DNA of 64,000 bases, taken from positions 186,001 through 250,000 of the forward strand of contig CAWIAX010000003.1 of the NCBI GenBank assembly GCA_963834305.1. Direction: 5' to 3'. This document shows positions 1 through 8,291 of this stretch, piece by piece; position 1 is the first letter of the stretch; each line of letters opens with the position of its first letter. The position numbers and the translations under genes are program-made. Below the pieces are notes generated by a model, which had not been told where the DNA came from, made no database searches, and saw only the letters and a program-made list of their open reading frames with translations. The stretch is from JACCXG01 sp963834305 (GTDB taxonomy: Bacteria > Acidobacteriota > Vicinamibacteria > Vicinamibacterales > 2-12-FULL-66-21).

Positions 1-114
1 ATCGACCACGAAGTCGGTGCCGTTGGGAGAAGGGCTGGTGGCCTGCGAGCAGGCCCCGCCCAATGCGATCGCCAGGACCGCCGTGCCCATCCGTATCGCC
101 ATCACACCAGTCAT
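1..114 (-). CDS. Putative lipoprotein, N-terminal fragment
   Basis: The first 38 codons of a gene that runs off the left edge. Seen: a short basic start (Arg8), a hydrophobic core (VLAIALGGA) and Cys22 followed by Ser-Gln, which resembles a lipobox with Gly/Ala in the usual small-residue positions. A GAGGAG Shine-Dalgarno lies 7 nt before the ATG at 114, favouring it over the in-frame ATGs at 102 and 90. After the Cys comes a Ser/Pro-rich spacer typical of exported proteins. The function cannot be told from this fragment. Confidence 0.6.
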   Translation of the reverse strand, partial: MTGVMAIRMGTAVLAIALGGACSQATSPSPNGTDFVVD

Positions 115-238
115 CGCCAGGCTCCTCATCCGATTGGACGACGGCAAGCGGGCTTCGGATCACGGGTCATGCGGGAAGGGGGGTAACGGGCCTCGTCGCC
201 GCAAACAGCGGGCTCCGTCCGGGGTAAGCTACCGGCCC

Positions 239-1189
239 ATGGGCGACAAATGGTCGGGAGTGGCCGTGATTCCGTCCGGCAGGAGGCCGGATGGGATCAG
301 TCGTTTCCGGAAGTGCGCGCTGACGGCCGTCCTGCTAGCATGCGGGATCATGACGCTTACGGCGCAGACGTGGCCGTTTCCCTGGCCCGAGGACCGCATC
401 GCCAGCTACACCGCGCGGCGCGCCTCCTCGCCCATCGTGGTTGACGGCCGGCTCGACGAGGCGGCCTGGCAGGCGGCGGAGCGCTCGCCGCGGTTCGCCG
501 ATCTCATCGGCGGACGCCCCGGGATCCACGACACACGCGCGGCAGTGCTCTGGGACGACACCTACCTGTACGTCGGCTACTGGATCGAGGAGCCGTTCAT
601 CGAGGCCACCCTGACCGAGCGCGACGCGCCGATCTACACGAACAACGACGTCGAGCTGTTCATTGCCGGCCGCGACGCGTATTACGAGTTCGAAATCAAC
701 GCGTTCGGCACGATCTACGAAGTCTTCTTCATCTGGGAGCGCGAGTTCGAGTCGAGCGGCTACGCCCGCCTGCCGGCCTTCGATCGCTCGCGCCCGGGCG
801 TCAGGCCTTTCCCCGGCGTCGGCTTCAAGCAGCATCCGCGCGGCCCGCGCATCGGCTACTGGAACTGGGACATGCCCGGCCTCGAGACCGCGGTCCATGT
901 GGACGGGACGATCAACGACAACACGGACCGCGACCGCGGCTGGACGGTCGAGATGCGCATGCCGTGGCGATCGCTCGAGCACCTGGCGATGCCGGACGGG
1001 CGCGCCCTGCCGCCGCGGGACGGCGACGAGTGGCGCATGGACTTCTCCCGCTTCAACATCTACAAGGAAGCGCCGCCGGCGAAGGATCCCGGCGGCTGGG
1101 CATGGAGCCCGCACGGCGTGTGGGATTCGCACATCCCGGAGCTGTTCACCCGCGTGCGCTTCTCCACCGAGCCCGCCGGCCGCAAGTAA
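239..1189 (+). CDS. Secreted carbohydrate-binding family 9-like (CBM9/DOMON-like) protein
   Basis: A 316-aa protein with a hydrophobic export segment at about residues 26-42 and then one CBM9-like domain (about 55-310). The family signatures are visible: SPIVVDGRLDEAAWQ near the start, LWDDTYLYVGYWIEEP, the NNDVELFI strand and a C-terminal WRMDFSRFN. Such domains bind sugars or sit in secreted sugar-processing proteins; no catalytic domain is attached. The ATG at 239 precedes the signal segment but has no strong ribosome site; a start at ATG 350 would lose the signal. The gene ends 10 nt before the SGNH hydrolase, so the two are probably co-transcribed. Confidence 0.75.
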   Translation: MGDKWSGVAVIPSGRRPDGISRFRKCALTAVLLACGIMTLTAQTWPFPWPEDRIASYTARRASSPIVVDGRLDEAAWQAAERSPRFADLIGGRPGIHDTRAAVLWDDTYLYVGYWIEEPFIEATLTERDAPIYTNNDVELFIAGRDAYYEFEINAFGTIYEVFFIWEREFESSGYARLPAFDRSRPGVRPFPGVGFKQHPRGPRIGYWNWDMPGLETAVHVDGTINDNTDRDRGWTVEMRMPWRSLEHLAMPDGRALPPRDGDEWRMDFSRFNIYKEAPPAKDPGGWAWSPHGVWDSHIPELFTRVRFSTEPAGRK

Positions 1190-1199
1190 AGGAGCTGCC

Positions 1200-2144
1200 A
1201 TGCGACGTGCCGTCGCGCCACTGCTGCTGGCGCTCGCGATCGTCAGTGCATCGGCAGCGCAATGCGCCGCAGCGCCGGAGCCGACGACAGGGTTTTCGCG
1301 CCTCTACGTGTTCGGCGACAGTTACTCGGACATCGGCGCCGGGTACATCGACGGCAACGGTCCGACAGCAGTCGCCTACCTCGGCTGGCTGATGGGGCTG
1401 CAGGTCGCGCCGGCCAACGCGGGCAACGCGGCCGGGAAGAGCCTGGTGTTCGCCGTGAGCGGCGCGGGGACGGGCGAGGGGGAGGGACGCCGCGTCAAGG
1501 AGGCGCTCCTCGGCTACGGGATGATGAACCAGGTGCGCGACTTCGCCGCGCGCGTGAAGTCCGGCGACATCGTCTTCGATCCGGAGGGGACGCTCTTCTT
1601 TCTTGCCGGCGGGCTCAACGACGGCCGGCGGGAGACCGCGTTCACGCTCGCCAACCTCCGGCAGCAGATTCAGATCCTTCGCGGCCTTGGCGGCCGGCAT
1701 TTCACCATTGCCCGGCTGCCCACGAAGATCCCGCAGTTTGCCGCCGTAGGGCTTCGACTGAATCCCGCCTACGAGCAATTCGTCCGCGACGAGGCCGGCG
1801 CGGGGGGCGTCGACCTGTGGCTGAACGGCTGGGGCGCCGCGTTCGACGAGGTGATGGCGAACCCGGCGGCGCACGGCATTGTCGACACGACGAACGCGTG
1901 CGCCGGACGGGCCATCTTCGATCAGGAGCCCACCCCGGCCGGCGATCCGGCGACCTACTTCTTCTACCACGAGGGGCACCCCTCGACGGCGGTGCATCGC
2001 ATCGTCGGGAAGAAGCTGTTCGAGGAGATCGCGGCGCACTCCCTCAGCATCCTGCGCCCTTCCGCGCACATTGCGCGGGCGACTCGGAACTACGCACCCC
2101 TCAGAGCTTCTCAGCGGTCAGGTATCCTTTCAACGATTCGTTGA
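1200..2144 (+). CDS. Secreted SGNH/GDSL-type esterase
   Basis: A 314-aa protein with a clear signal peptide (residues 1-25). Seen: the block I motif FGDSYSD (nucleophile Ser41), the block III-type GGLND (Asn140) and the C-terminal block V motif EGHPSTAVH (His260), which together form the SGNH catalytic set. Family members hydrolyse ester or acyl bonds outside the cytoplasm; the substrate cannot be predicted. AAAGGAG sits immediately before the ATG and overlaps the end of the CBM9-like gene, supporting an operon in which the first protein binds carbohydrate and this one removes ester groups (inference). Confidence 0.85.
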   Translation: MRRAVAPLLLALAIVSASAAQCAAAPEPTTGFSRLYVFGDSYSDIGAGYIDGNGPTAVAYLGWLMGLQVAPANAGNAAGKSLVFAVSGAGTGEGEGRRVKEALLGYGMMNQVRDFAARVKSGDIVFDPEGTLFFLAGGLNDGRRETAFTLANLRQQIQILRGLGGRHFTIARLPTKIPQFAAVGLRLNPAYEQFVRDEAGAGGVDLWLNGWGAAFDEVMANPAAHGIVDTTNACAGRAIFDQEPTPAGDPATYFFYHEGHPSTAVHRIVGKKLFEEIAAHSLSILRPSAHIARATRNYAPLRASQRSGILSTIR

Positions 2145-2219
2145 GGATATCGGCGACACCGGGCGAGGCTGCCGCTGAGCCCGCGGCGTTCGCGGAACGA
2201 GCACGAGGAGCACACGAAC

Positions 2220-2696
2220 ATGACGCCAAAGAACACCATCTGCCTCTGGTTCGACAAGGACGCGCATGAAGCGGCGCGCTTCTACGCCGCCACGTTTCCG
2301 GACAGTCACGTGACCGCCGTGCACAAGGCGCCCGGCGACTATCCGGGCGGCAATGCGGGCAATGTGCTGACGGTGGAGTTCACCGTCGTGGGCATCCCCT
2401 GCCTCGGCCTCAACGGCGGCCCGCAGTTCAGGCACAGCGAGGCCTTTTCCTTTCAGATCGCGACGGACACGCAGGAAGAGACGGACCGCTACTGGAACGC
2501 GATCGTCGGCAATGGCGGCGAGGAGAGTCAGTGCGGCTGGTGCAAGGACCGCTGGGGGCTCTCCTGGCAGATCACGCCGCGCGCGCTCACCGAGGCACTG
2601 GCGGCCGGCGGCGGCGAGGCCAAGCGTGCCTTCGAGGCGATGATGCCGATGAAGAAGATCGACATCGCCACCATCGAGGCGGCCCGGCGCGGCTGA
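2220..2696 (+). CDS. VOC-superfamily protein, PhnB/3-dmu-9_3-mt type
   Basis: A 158-aa cytoplasmic protein of the family often mis-named 3-demethylubiquinone-9 3-methyltransferase. Seen: the opening LWFDKDAHEAARFYAATFPDS, the GPQFRHSEAFSF strand and the diagnostic CGWCKDRWGLSWQI segment near the C-terminus. These proteins have the beta-alpha-beta-beta-beta VOC fold, and most have no known substrate. It is convergent with the duplicated membrane gene, whose stop lies 41 nt away. Length is normal for the family. Confidence 0.85.
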   Translation: MTPKNTICLWFDKDAHEAARFYAATFPDSHVTAVHKAPGDYPGGNAGNVLTVEFTVVGIPCLGLNGGPQFRHSEAFSFQIATDTQEETDRYWNAIVGNGGEESQCGWCKDRWGLSWQITPRALTEALAAGGGEAKRAFEAMMPMKKIDIATIEAARRG

Positions 2697-2737
2697 CGGG
2701 CACGACGGGCGTCCAACCGCAAAGCGCCGCTCCCGGT

Positions 2738-4223
2738 TCAGCGGACCGCGCCAGGCACTCCAAAGGCGACCGTCCCGACGTGGTCGCGGATGTGCTCGAG
2801 CAGTCCCCGGATCGCGAGGACCACCCCGACCATTTCCAGCGTCTCCTCGACGGTCGTGATCAACCCGTACTGCAGGTTCTCCCGTCCGTTGAGCTTCCGC
2901 GAACATGCCGCTGAGCGCCTCGACGCCGAGCGCGCCGGTGAGGAAGACGGCGGCGGCGGTCAGCAGCGTCGTGCGCGTCCTGGCGGGCAGCGCCGCCACG
3001 AACGACCGGGACGCGACCGCCGCCACCACGACGACGGTAAAGCCGACGATCACCCAGGGATAGTAGAGAAGGCCGGAGGCGCCCAGGGCCGCCCGCAGCG
3101 GCTTGACCGACAGCTCGTGGATCGCGGCGGCTTCGTCGGCCGAGAGGTAGACGCACCCCACCGCCAGGACCGCCCAGTGCATCCGGAAGGCGTTGCCCGA
3201 ACGGAAAGCCGCGACCGCGACGACGGCGGCTGCCGCGGCGAGGGCGAGCAGCGCCGAGGACTGATACCACGTCGGGATGTTCCCTTCGCGACTGAGGTTC
3301 ACCAGCCGGACGATCGCGGGAATCTCCGCGGCGGTGAGGTAGTGCACCGCCTGGGCAGCAAGGCTGGCCGCCGCCAGGCCGGCGACGAGCACGAAGAGTG
3401 CGTGACCGACCCGCCGCGGCGACAGGCAGAAGGCGGGGCGCGGCACGGCACGGCGCTGGTCGAAGCTGAGGACGAGCGGCGGCTGGAACGTGCGGACGTA
3501 GTCGAGCAGCGCCAGGAGGAAGATGGCGACGCCGATCATCTCCAGCATCTCCTCCACGATCACCAGCCCGCCGTGTGCAAGCGTCCCCTTGCCTGACGCG
3601 GCATAGAGCGGGGCGGCGAGCAGCTCCATGCCGGCGGCCCCGAGGACGTAGATCGCTCCGGCGCTCACGAACAGCCAGCGTGTCGAGCGGGGGAGCTGCC
3701 GCAGGAGCGCGCGTTGCGACACCGCAACGCCGGCCGCCAGGGTGAGCCCGAGGGCCACCCAGGGAAAGTAGAAGAGCGGTGACGCCCCCAGCATCGCCCT
3801 GAGCGGCGCATTGGTCATCTCGTGCAGGCTGGCGCTTTCATCGAGCGAGAGATACAGGAACACCGCGGCCAGCTGCAGCCAGTGTCCGCGCACCCGCCGG
3901 TGCGATCCGCACGCGGCCGCGACGAGCAGCGCCGCGGCCGAGAGCAGGAGGGCGCTCGAGAACCAGGTGGGCAGGTTCCGCTCACCATTGAGATCGAACA
4001 CCGGCGCCAGCCCCATCAGGTGGTCGTGTCCGAGACCGGTCACCAGGATCGTGACGGCGATCCCGGCCGCCAGCAGCACGGTGAGCCCCGCGGCGACGGC
4101 CACGGCGGCCCACCGGACTGGGAGGTCGAGGAGCACGCCGCCGCCGGACGGCAGCGGCTGCACACGTGTGCGGGGGGTGACCGGACGAACCAGCGTGGCG
4201 GGAGCGAAGAGAGCGGAGGACAT
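2738..4223 (-). CDS. Polytopic membrane protein with internal tandem duplication (frameshifted near 2891)
   Basis: With one base removed at about 2891 this reads as 494 residues. It has two homologous halves about 235 residues apart, each with four to five membrane spans. Each half carries a charged S-x-D-E-x-A-x-x-H-E motif (SLDESASLHEM near 126; SADEAAAIHEL near 361), a FYFPWV/YYPWV segment and a later E-E-x-L-E-M segment (VEEMLEMIGV; VEETLEMVGV). The last motif lies in the shifted frame, which proves where the break is. AGGTGG precedes the ATG at 4223. I know similar single-unit membrane proteins only as uncharacterised; the paired acidic and His residues suggest metal binding (inference). 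The extra base may be real or an assembly error. Confidence 0.75.
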
Positions 4224-4466
4224 GGGCCACCTCGGGGATGCGGCGACGCGGCGCCGGGTATGGCCGGGGTAGCAAAGACCTTGCCTGAACCTCATCCATA
4301 CAATTTGCCGAAATCGTTCGAGATTCCGCGCCTCTCGGGGCATGTACCTTGCCGCTGCGACATTTTTCACCCGCGGTAGGCAGAAGCTCTGACTTATGTG
4401 GGTATGGTTGAGCCACTTCGGATGACCGGCGAGGCCGCAGCCGGCAGGTTGGCAGGCGTGCGTACG

Positions 4467-5264
4467 CTACAGCGGCGAAATCCGGCACCGCGACGCAAGC
4501 AGGCCGGTGGCCGAGCCGAGATCCAGGTCGGCCACCAGGAGGCCATCCTGGCCATACGGCTGATAGCACTGCACCGTGCCGTCCGGCCGGATCACCGCCG
4601 ATGTCGTGCCCGAGCCCTCGCTGGCAGCGTTGACCGAGGCGAAGTAGCACGTGTTCTCCGCCGCGCGGCAGAGCATGGCCTTCTCGTGGAAGGTGTTGGC
4701 GGGATCGGCAAACGTCGATGGGCGATAGCTTCCCGGTTCGGCGACATGCGCATGCGGGTGAAACACCACCTGGGCACCGCGGCGCGCCGCCCACCGGACG
4801 GTCTCCGGGTAACGCCAGCCTTCGTGGCAGATCACCACGCCGAAGGTCAGCGGGCCGAGACTGAACAGCCGACGCTCCGTTCCGATCGCCGGATAGATGC
4901 CCTCTTCGGAGGGATCGATCTGACACTTGTCCTGCCACCCGGCAATCGTGCCGTCGGGATCGATGACGCACACCGTGGCCTGCAGACCGCGCGCAGTGAT
5001 GCGCTCGGTGCCCAGAATCACGGCGACCCGGGCGGCGCGTGCGGCCTCCGCCACCCCGGCCCAGGCTCGTGCGAGGAAGGCCGCATCGGCCGCCGGTGCT
5101 TCCCGGCCAGGCCACCGGTAGCCGGGGACGTAACACTCCGGAAAGCAGATCACCGCGGCGCCGCGACGCCCCGCGTCCTCAACGGCCGACGTCGCGAAGC
5201 GGACGGCATCTTCCCGTGTGGCTGGCACGCGGATGTTGGCGAGGGCGATGCGGATGCGGCTGAT
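4467..5264 (-). CDS. Carbon-nitrogen hydrolase (nitrilase superfamily)
   Basis: A 265-aa amidase/nitrilase-fold enzyme with the Glu-Lys-Cys triad visible: Glu43 in FPECYVPGY, Lys113 in WQDKCQID and Cys146 in VVICHEGWRYPE. Family members hydrolyse amides or nitriles; the substrate is unknown. Homology begins upstream of the first usual start codon: an in-frame stretch reading RIRIALANIRVPATRE supplies the first beta strand, and AGGAGG lies exactly 6 nt before an ATC codon at 5264. The only alternative, GTG at 5228, has no ribosome site and would delete that strand. It lies 48 nt after the ypdA-like gene on the same strand and is probably its operon partner. Confidence 0.8.
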   Translation of the reverse strand: MSRIRIALANIRVPATREDAVRFATSAVEDAGRRGAAVICFPECYVPGYRWPGREAPAADAAFLARAWAGVAEAARAARVAVILGTERITARGLQATVCVIDPDGTIAGWQDKCQIDPSEEGIYPAIGTERRLFSLGPLTFGVVICHEGWRYPETVRWAARRGAQVVFHPHAHVAEPGSYRPSTFADPANTFHEKAMLCRAAENTCYFASVNAASEGSGTTSAVIRPDGTVQCYQPYGQDGLLVADLDLGSATGLLASRCRISPL

Positions 5265-5312
5265 GGTGGTCCTCCTCTCGGGCGCCGCGCGGGCGAACCC
5301 CGGCCGAGGCCG

Positions 5313-6317
5313 CTACTCCGCCGTCTTCCAGTGCACGGCGTCGAACCGGATCGGCTCGGGCCGCTTGCCGGCGATGTGCTTCATGATCTGGCGGGCGTGG
5401 AACCGGCCGTTCTCGATGAACCAGCGGCTGGTCTGGTAGCCGCCGCACACCGTGCCCGCGATGTAGACGCCCGGCCGGGTGGTTTCGAAGGTCGTCTCGT
5501 CGTAGACCGGCGTGCGATACCCGTCTTCCGCGAACTCGAGCCCGAGCCGCTCGAGGAAAGCGTAGTCCGGCCGGTAGCCGGTCATCGCGATCACCCAGTC
5601 GTTCTCGATCGACGTGGTCCCCTCGGGGGTGCGCAGGACCAGCGAGCGCTCGCCGATCTCCTCGACCGCGGTGTTGAAGAAGGCGCGGATGCTGCCCTCC
5701 TTGATGCGGTTCTCGAGGTCCGGCCGAATCCAGTATTTGATCTTGTCGGAGAGTGTCGCGGCACGGACGATCAGCGAGACCTCGCTGCCGTGCCGGTAAC
5801 AGTCGAGCGCCGCCTTGGCGGCGGAGTTCCGCGCGCCGATCACCGCGACCTTCTGGCGGGTGTAGGCGAACGGCTCGCGGTAGTAGTGCGTGACCTTGGG
5901 CAATGTCTCGCCGGGCACGCCGAGCAGGTTCGGCCGGTCGAAGAACCCGGTCGCGATCACGAGGTTGTGCGCCTGGTGCTCGCCGCGCGTGGTCGCGACC
6001 GTGAACTCGCCATGGGCGCCGGTGACGCCGGTCACCTGCTCGTAGAGGCGCACGTCGAGCGCCTCGCGCTGGGTGACGCCGCGGTAGTACTCGATGGCCT
6101 CCTCCCGGGTGGGCTTGTATCCCTTCACCGGAAAGGGATAGCCCCCGATCTCGATGAGCTCCGGCGTCGAGAAGAACTCCATGTTCGCCGGGTAGCCGAC
6201 GATCGAGTTGACGAGGCTGCCCTTCTCGATGATGCGAGCGGTCAGCCCTTCGCGGCGCGCCTCGATGGCACACGCGAGGCCGACCGGCCCGGCGCCGATG
6301 ATGATGACGTCCAGCAT
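5313..6317 (-). CDS. ypdA: YpdA-family flavin disulfide reductase (putative bacillithiol disulfide reductase)
   Basis: A 334-aa flavoprotein. Seen: the N-terminal FAD-binding GAGPVGLACAIEA, the YpdA-type segment FFSTPELIEIGGYPFPVKG, the central NADPH-binding GARNSAAKAALD and the C-terminal IAGTVCGGYQTSRWFIENG. YpdA reduces bacillithiol disulfide with NADPH in Firmicutes, and the family also occurs in Acidobacteriota and Bacteroidota. It lies between the SEC-C gene (10 nt upstream) and the nitrilase (48 nt downstream). TGAGGT precedes the ATG. No bacillithiol synthesis gene (bshA, bshB or bshC) is seen in the window, so the thiol substrate is an inference from the family. Confidence 0.85.
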   Translation of the reverse strand: MLDVIIIGAGPVGLACAIEARREGLTARIIEKGSLVNSIVGYPANMEFFSTPELIEIGGYPFPVKGYKPTREEAIEYYRGVTQREALDVRLYEQVTGVTGAHGEFTVATTRGEHQAHNLVIATGFFDRPNLLGVPGETLPKVTHYYREPFAYTRQKVAVIGARNSAAKAALDCYRHGSEVSLIVRAATLSDKIKYWIRPDLENRIKEGSIRAFFNTAVEEIGERSLVLRTPEGTTSIENDWVIAMTGYRPDYAFLERLGLEFAEDGYRTPVYDETTFETTRPGVYIAGTVCGGYQTSRWFIENGRFHARQIMKHIAGKRPEPIRFDAVHWKTAE

Positions 6318-6327
6318 TGCCGGGACC

Positions 6328-6615
6328 TCAGCCGCCGCCGACCTTGCGCGGCGTCCGGCTCTTCGGCACGAACCCGCGCGAGGTGCTGCCCTTCCACGGC
6401 TGGTGGGTCTGGTGTTTCTTCGGGGGCGGCGGGACCGCCGGCGCCTCCGTCGCAGGCTGATCGGCATTCTCCGAGGCCGCATCCGCCCGCGCGGCGGACG
6501 CCCGCGCGTCGTCTTTAGCGAGGCAGCACTGCTTGTATTTCCGCCCTGAACCGCAGTAACAGGGGTCGTTGCGGCCGGGCCGCGGTCCGGCAGGGGCCGG
6601 GGTCTTCTTGGCCAA
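6328..6615 (-). CDS. SEC-C motif protein
   Basis: A small protein of about 95 residues with one SEC-C zinc-binding motif near its start (RNDPCYCGSGRKYKQCC) and a basic, Pro-rich tail ending in GGG. SEC-C motifs bind one zinc and mediate contacts, as at the SecA C-terminus. I chose the TTG at 6615 because GGAG lies 6 nt upstream and the product then begins MAKKTP, as in many relatives; an in-frame ATG at 6633 would add six residues. First gene of the SEC-C/ypdA/nitrilase operon. Confidence 0.7.
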   Translation of the reverse strand: MAKKTPAPAGPRPGRNDPCYCGSGRKYKQCCLAKDDARASAARADAASENADQPATEAPAVPPPPKKHQTHQPWKGSTSRGFVPKSRTPRKVGGG

Positions 6616-6757
6616 GACATTCTCCGTATGCATCTGCCCGACGGTCGGTCCGGGCCGTAACGATGATGATACCCGGCCCGGGGGGCCGGCGAGCGCAAGC
6701 TCACCGATGGCACGCGTGAGGCACGAGTCGCGGCTCGCCACTTGCATCGAAGCGGGC

Positions 6758-6877
6758 ATGTTCTTCCTCTTTTCCAAGCGTCTCGGCTGTGGCGGGTCGA
6801 TCCTCGTTTCCATAATCGGCACGATCCTGCTGGTGTTGCTGTTCCGCGCCTGCTCCTCGGGCGGAGCGGCGTGGTAG
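6758..6877 (+). CDS. Small single-span membrane protein
   Basis: A 39-aa product with a short basic N-terminus containing Gly-Cys-Gly-Gly, one strong membrane helix (SILVSIIGTILLVLLF) and a short tail with a Cys. Short proteins of this layout recur in bacterial genomes without assigned function. There is no strong ribosome site. It faces away from the SEC-C gene and ends 58 nt before the DUF1080 gene, so it could be translated from that gene's leader. Support is the protein pattern only. Confidence 0.45.
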   Translation: MFFLFSKRLGCGGSILVSIIGTILLVLLFRACSSGGAAW

Positions 6878-6935
6878 CCGATGCGCTTGTTGTAGGATGC
6901 ACCCACGTATGCAGAAGTCGGGTCGAGGGGGAAGC

Positions 6936-7892
6936 ATGTTTGCTCGAGTCGCAATCGGCGCCGCGTTGATGGCCGCGGCCGCGGGGTCTCCCGGAGCTCT
7001 CGCCCAGCCGCGGGCCGCCTCCGACGCGCTGCTGGGCCGATGGGATCTCGTCGTCCAGCGCGGCACGCAGGCGTCGCCGTCGTGGCTCGAGGTGGAGCGG
7101 TCCGGCACTGCCACCCTGGTCGGGCAGTTCGTGGGCTCGGGCGGCAGCGCCCGGCCGATCGCCAGGATCGAGCTCACCGGCGGCACGTTCCGGTTCGCCA
7201 TCCCGCCCCAGTGGGAAGCCGATCCCCGCGACATCACGTTCGAGGGACGGCTCGAAGGGGATCGCATCAGCGGTTCGATGACGATGGGCGACGGCGAGAA
7301 GGCGACATGGTCCGGCACGCGGGCGCCGTCGCTGCGGCGGGCCGCACCGCCGGTCTGGGGCGAACCGGCCACGCTCTTCAACGGCACGTCCCTCGACGGG
7401 TGGCAGCCGGTTGGCCGCCGCGACAGCGAGTGGCGCGCGGTCGGCGGCAACCTGCAGAACGCGAAGAGCGGCGCCAATCTCGTCACGGTGCAGAAGTTCG
7501 ACGACTTCAAGCTGCACCTGGAGTTCCGCGTCGCCAAGGGCTCGAACAGCGGCGTCTACCTGCGGGGCCGCTACGAGCTTCAAGTGGACGACTCCGCCGG
7601 GCTGGCGCCGTCGTCACATCACCTCGGCGGCGTCTACGGCTTCATCGCGCCGAGCGAAAACGCGGCCAGGGCCGCCGGCGAGTGGCAATCGATGGATGTC
7701 ACGCTCGTCGGCCGGATGCTCACCTACGTGCTGAACGGCACGACCGTCATCTGCAACCGGGAGATTCCCGGCATCACCGGCGGCGCGCTCGACAGCGCCG
7801 AAGGGGAGCCCGGACCGCTGCTGCTCCAGGGCGATCACGGCCCGGTGGACTACCGGAACATCGTGATCACGGCTGGCAAGAGCGCGCGATAG
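6936..7892 (+). CDS. Secreted DUF1080 (3-keto-disaccharide hydrolase) protein
   Basis: A 318-aa protein with a signal peptide (about 1-25, ending in ALAQ). A beta-rich segment (about 30-130) comes first, then a DUF1080 concanavalin-like domain (about 145-315). Family marks are LFNGTSLDGWQPVG, WRAVGGNLQN, FKLHLEFRVAKGSNSGVYLRGRYELQV and a C-terminal GPLLLQGDHGPVDYRNI. Some DUF1080 members hydrolyse 3-keto-glycosides; many act on unknown polysaccharides. GAGGGG lies before the ATG at 6936, which excludes earlier in-frame ATGs. Likely periplasmic glycan metabolism. Confidence 0.85.
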   Translation: MFARVAIGAALMAAAAGSPGALAQPRAASDALLGRWDLVVQRGTQASPSWLEVERSGTATLVGQFVGSGGSARPIARIELTGGTFRFAIPPQWEADPRDITFEGRLEGDRISGSMTMGDGEKATWSGTRAPSLRRAAPPVWGEPATLFNGTSLDGWQPVGRRDSEWRAVGGNLQNAKSGANLVTVQKFDDFKLHLEFRVAKGSNSGVYLRGRYELQVDDSAGLAPSSHHLGGVYGFIAPSENAARAAGEWQSMDVTLVGRMLTYVLNGTTVICNREIPGITGGALDSAEGEPGPLLLQGDHGPVDYRNIVITAGKSAR

Positions 7893-7947
7893 CGTCGGCG
7901 CGCCGGCCGCTTGCCGAGCTACGGCCCGCGCGCAGGCTGCTGGAAGC

Positions 7948-7977
7948 TTGACCAATCCATAAGCATATGCTTATGAT
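7948..7977 (+). promoter_or_regulatory. Promoter with perfect 18-bp palindromic operator for the ArsR operon
   Basis: TTGACC (7948-7953) and TATGAT (7972-7977) are separated by 18 bp and look like a sigma-70 promoter. The perfect palindrome CATAAGCATATGCTTATG at 7958-7975 fills the spacer and overlaps the -10, as expected for ArsR autorepression. The predicted start of transcription is at or next to the GTG at 7983, so the mRNA is probably leaderless. No Shine-Dalgarno is present, consistent with that. Confidence 0.7.
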
Positions 7978-7982
7978 AAGCC

Positions 7983-8291
7983 GTGAGTGATGCCGCCAAC
8001 CTCGCATTCAAGTCCCTCGCCGACCCGACGCGGCGGCTGATCGTCGAGCGGCTGGCGACGCGGCCGATGACGGTGCGCGAGATCACCGATGGGCTGACGA
8101 TTTCCCAGCCGGCGGTCTCGCAGCATCTCGACCGCCTGAAGAAGGCGGGGTTCGTGACCGCCGCGAGCCGGGGAGCCTCCCGTGTCTACAGTGCCAATCC
8201 GGACGGGCCAGCCGTGATCCGGGCCTGGCTCGACCGCTACTGGTCCGGCGCGCTCGACAACTACCAGCGGATTCTCGAGCAAGAGGAATGA
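7983..8291 (+). CDS. ArsR-family winged-helix transcriptional regulator
   Basis: A 102-aa protein with one HTH domain: LAFKSLADPTRRLIVERLA, then recognition region ISQPAVSQHLDRLKKAGFV and the wing GASRVYSANP. No metal-binding Cys cluster is seen, so it belongs to the non-metal ArsR group that usually sits upstream of an SRPBCC gene. The operator at 7958-7975 implies autorepression. Its stop overlaps the start of the next gene (ATGA), so the two are translationally coupled. The GTG start fits the predicted leaderless transcript. Confidence 0.9.
   Translation: MSDAANLAFKSLADPTRRLIVERLATRPMTVREITDGLTISQPAVSQHLDRLKKAGFVTAASRGASRVYSANPDGPAVIRAWLDRYWSGALDNYQRILEQEE

Noticed and set aside
17..238. 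N-terminal extension of the CBM9-like protein
   Set aside because: It overlaps the divergent lipoprotein start and would put about 75 Arg/Gly-rich residues before the signal segment; ATG 239 is more plausible.
2130..2737. Extension of the duplicated membrane gene past its frameshift over the VOC gene
   Set aside because: After 2891 the conserved EE-LEM segment is in the other frame, which stops at 2738; the long extension is antisense to the VOC gene.
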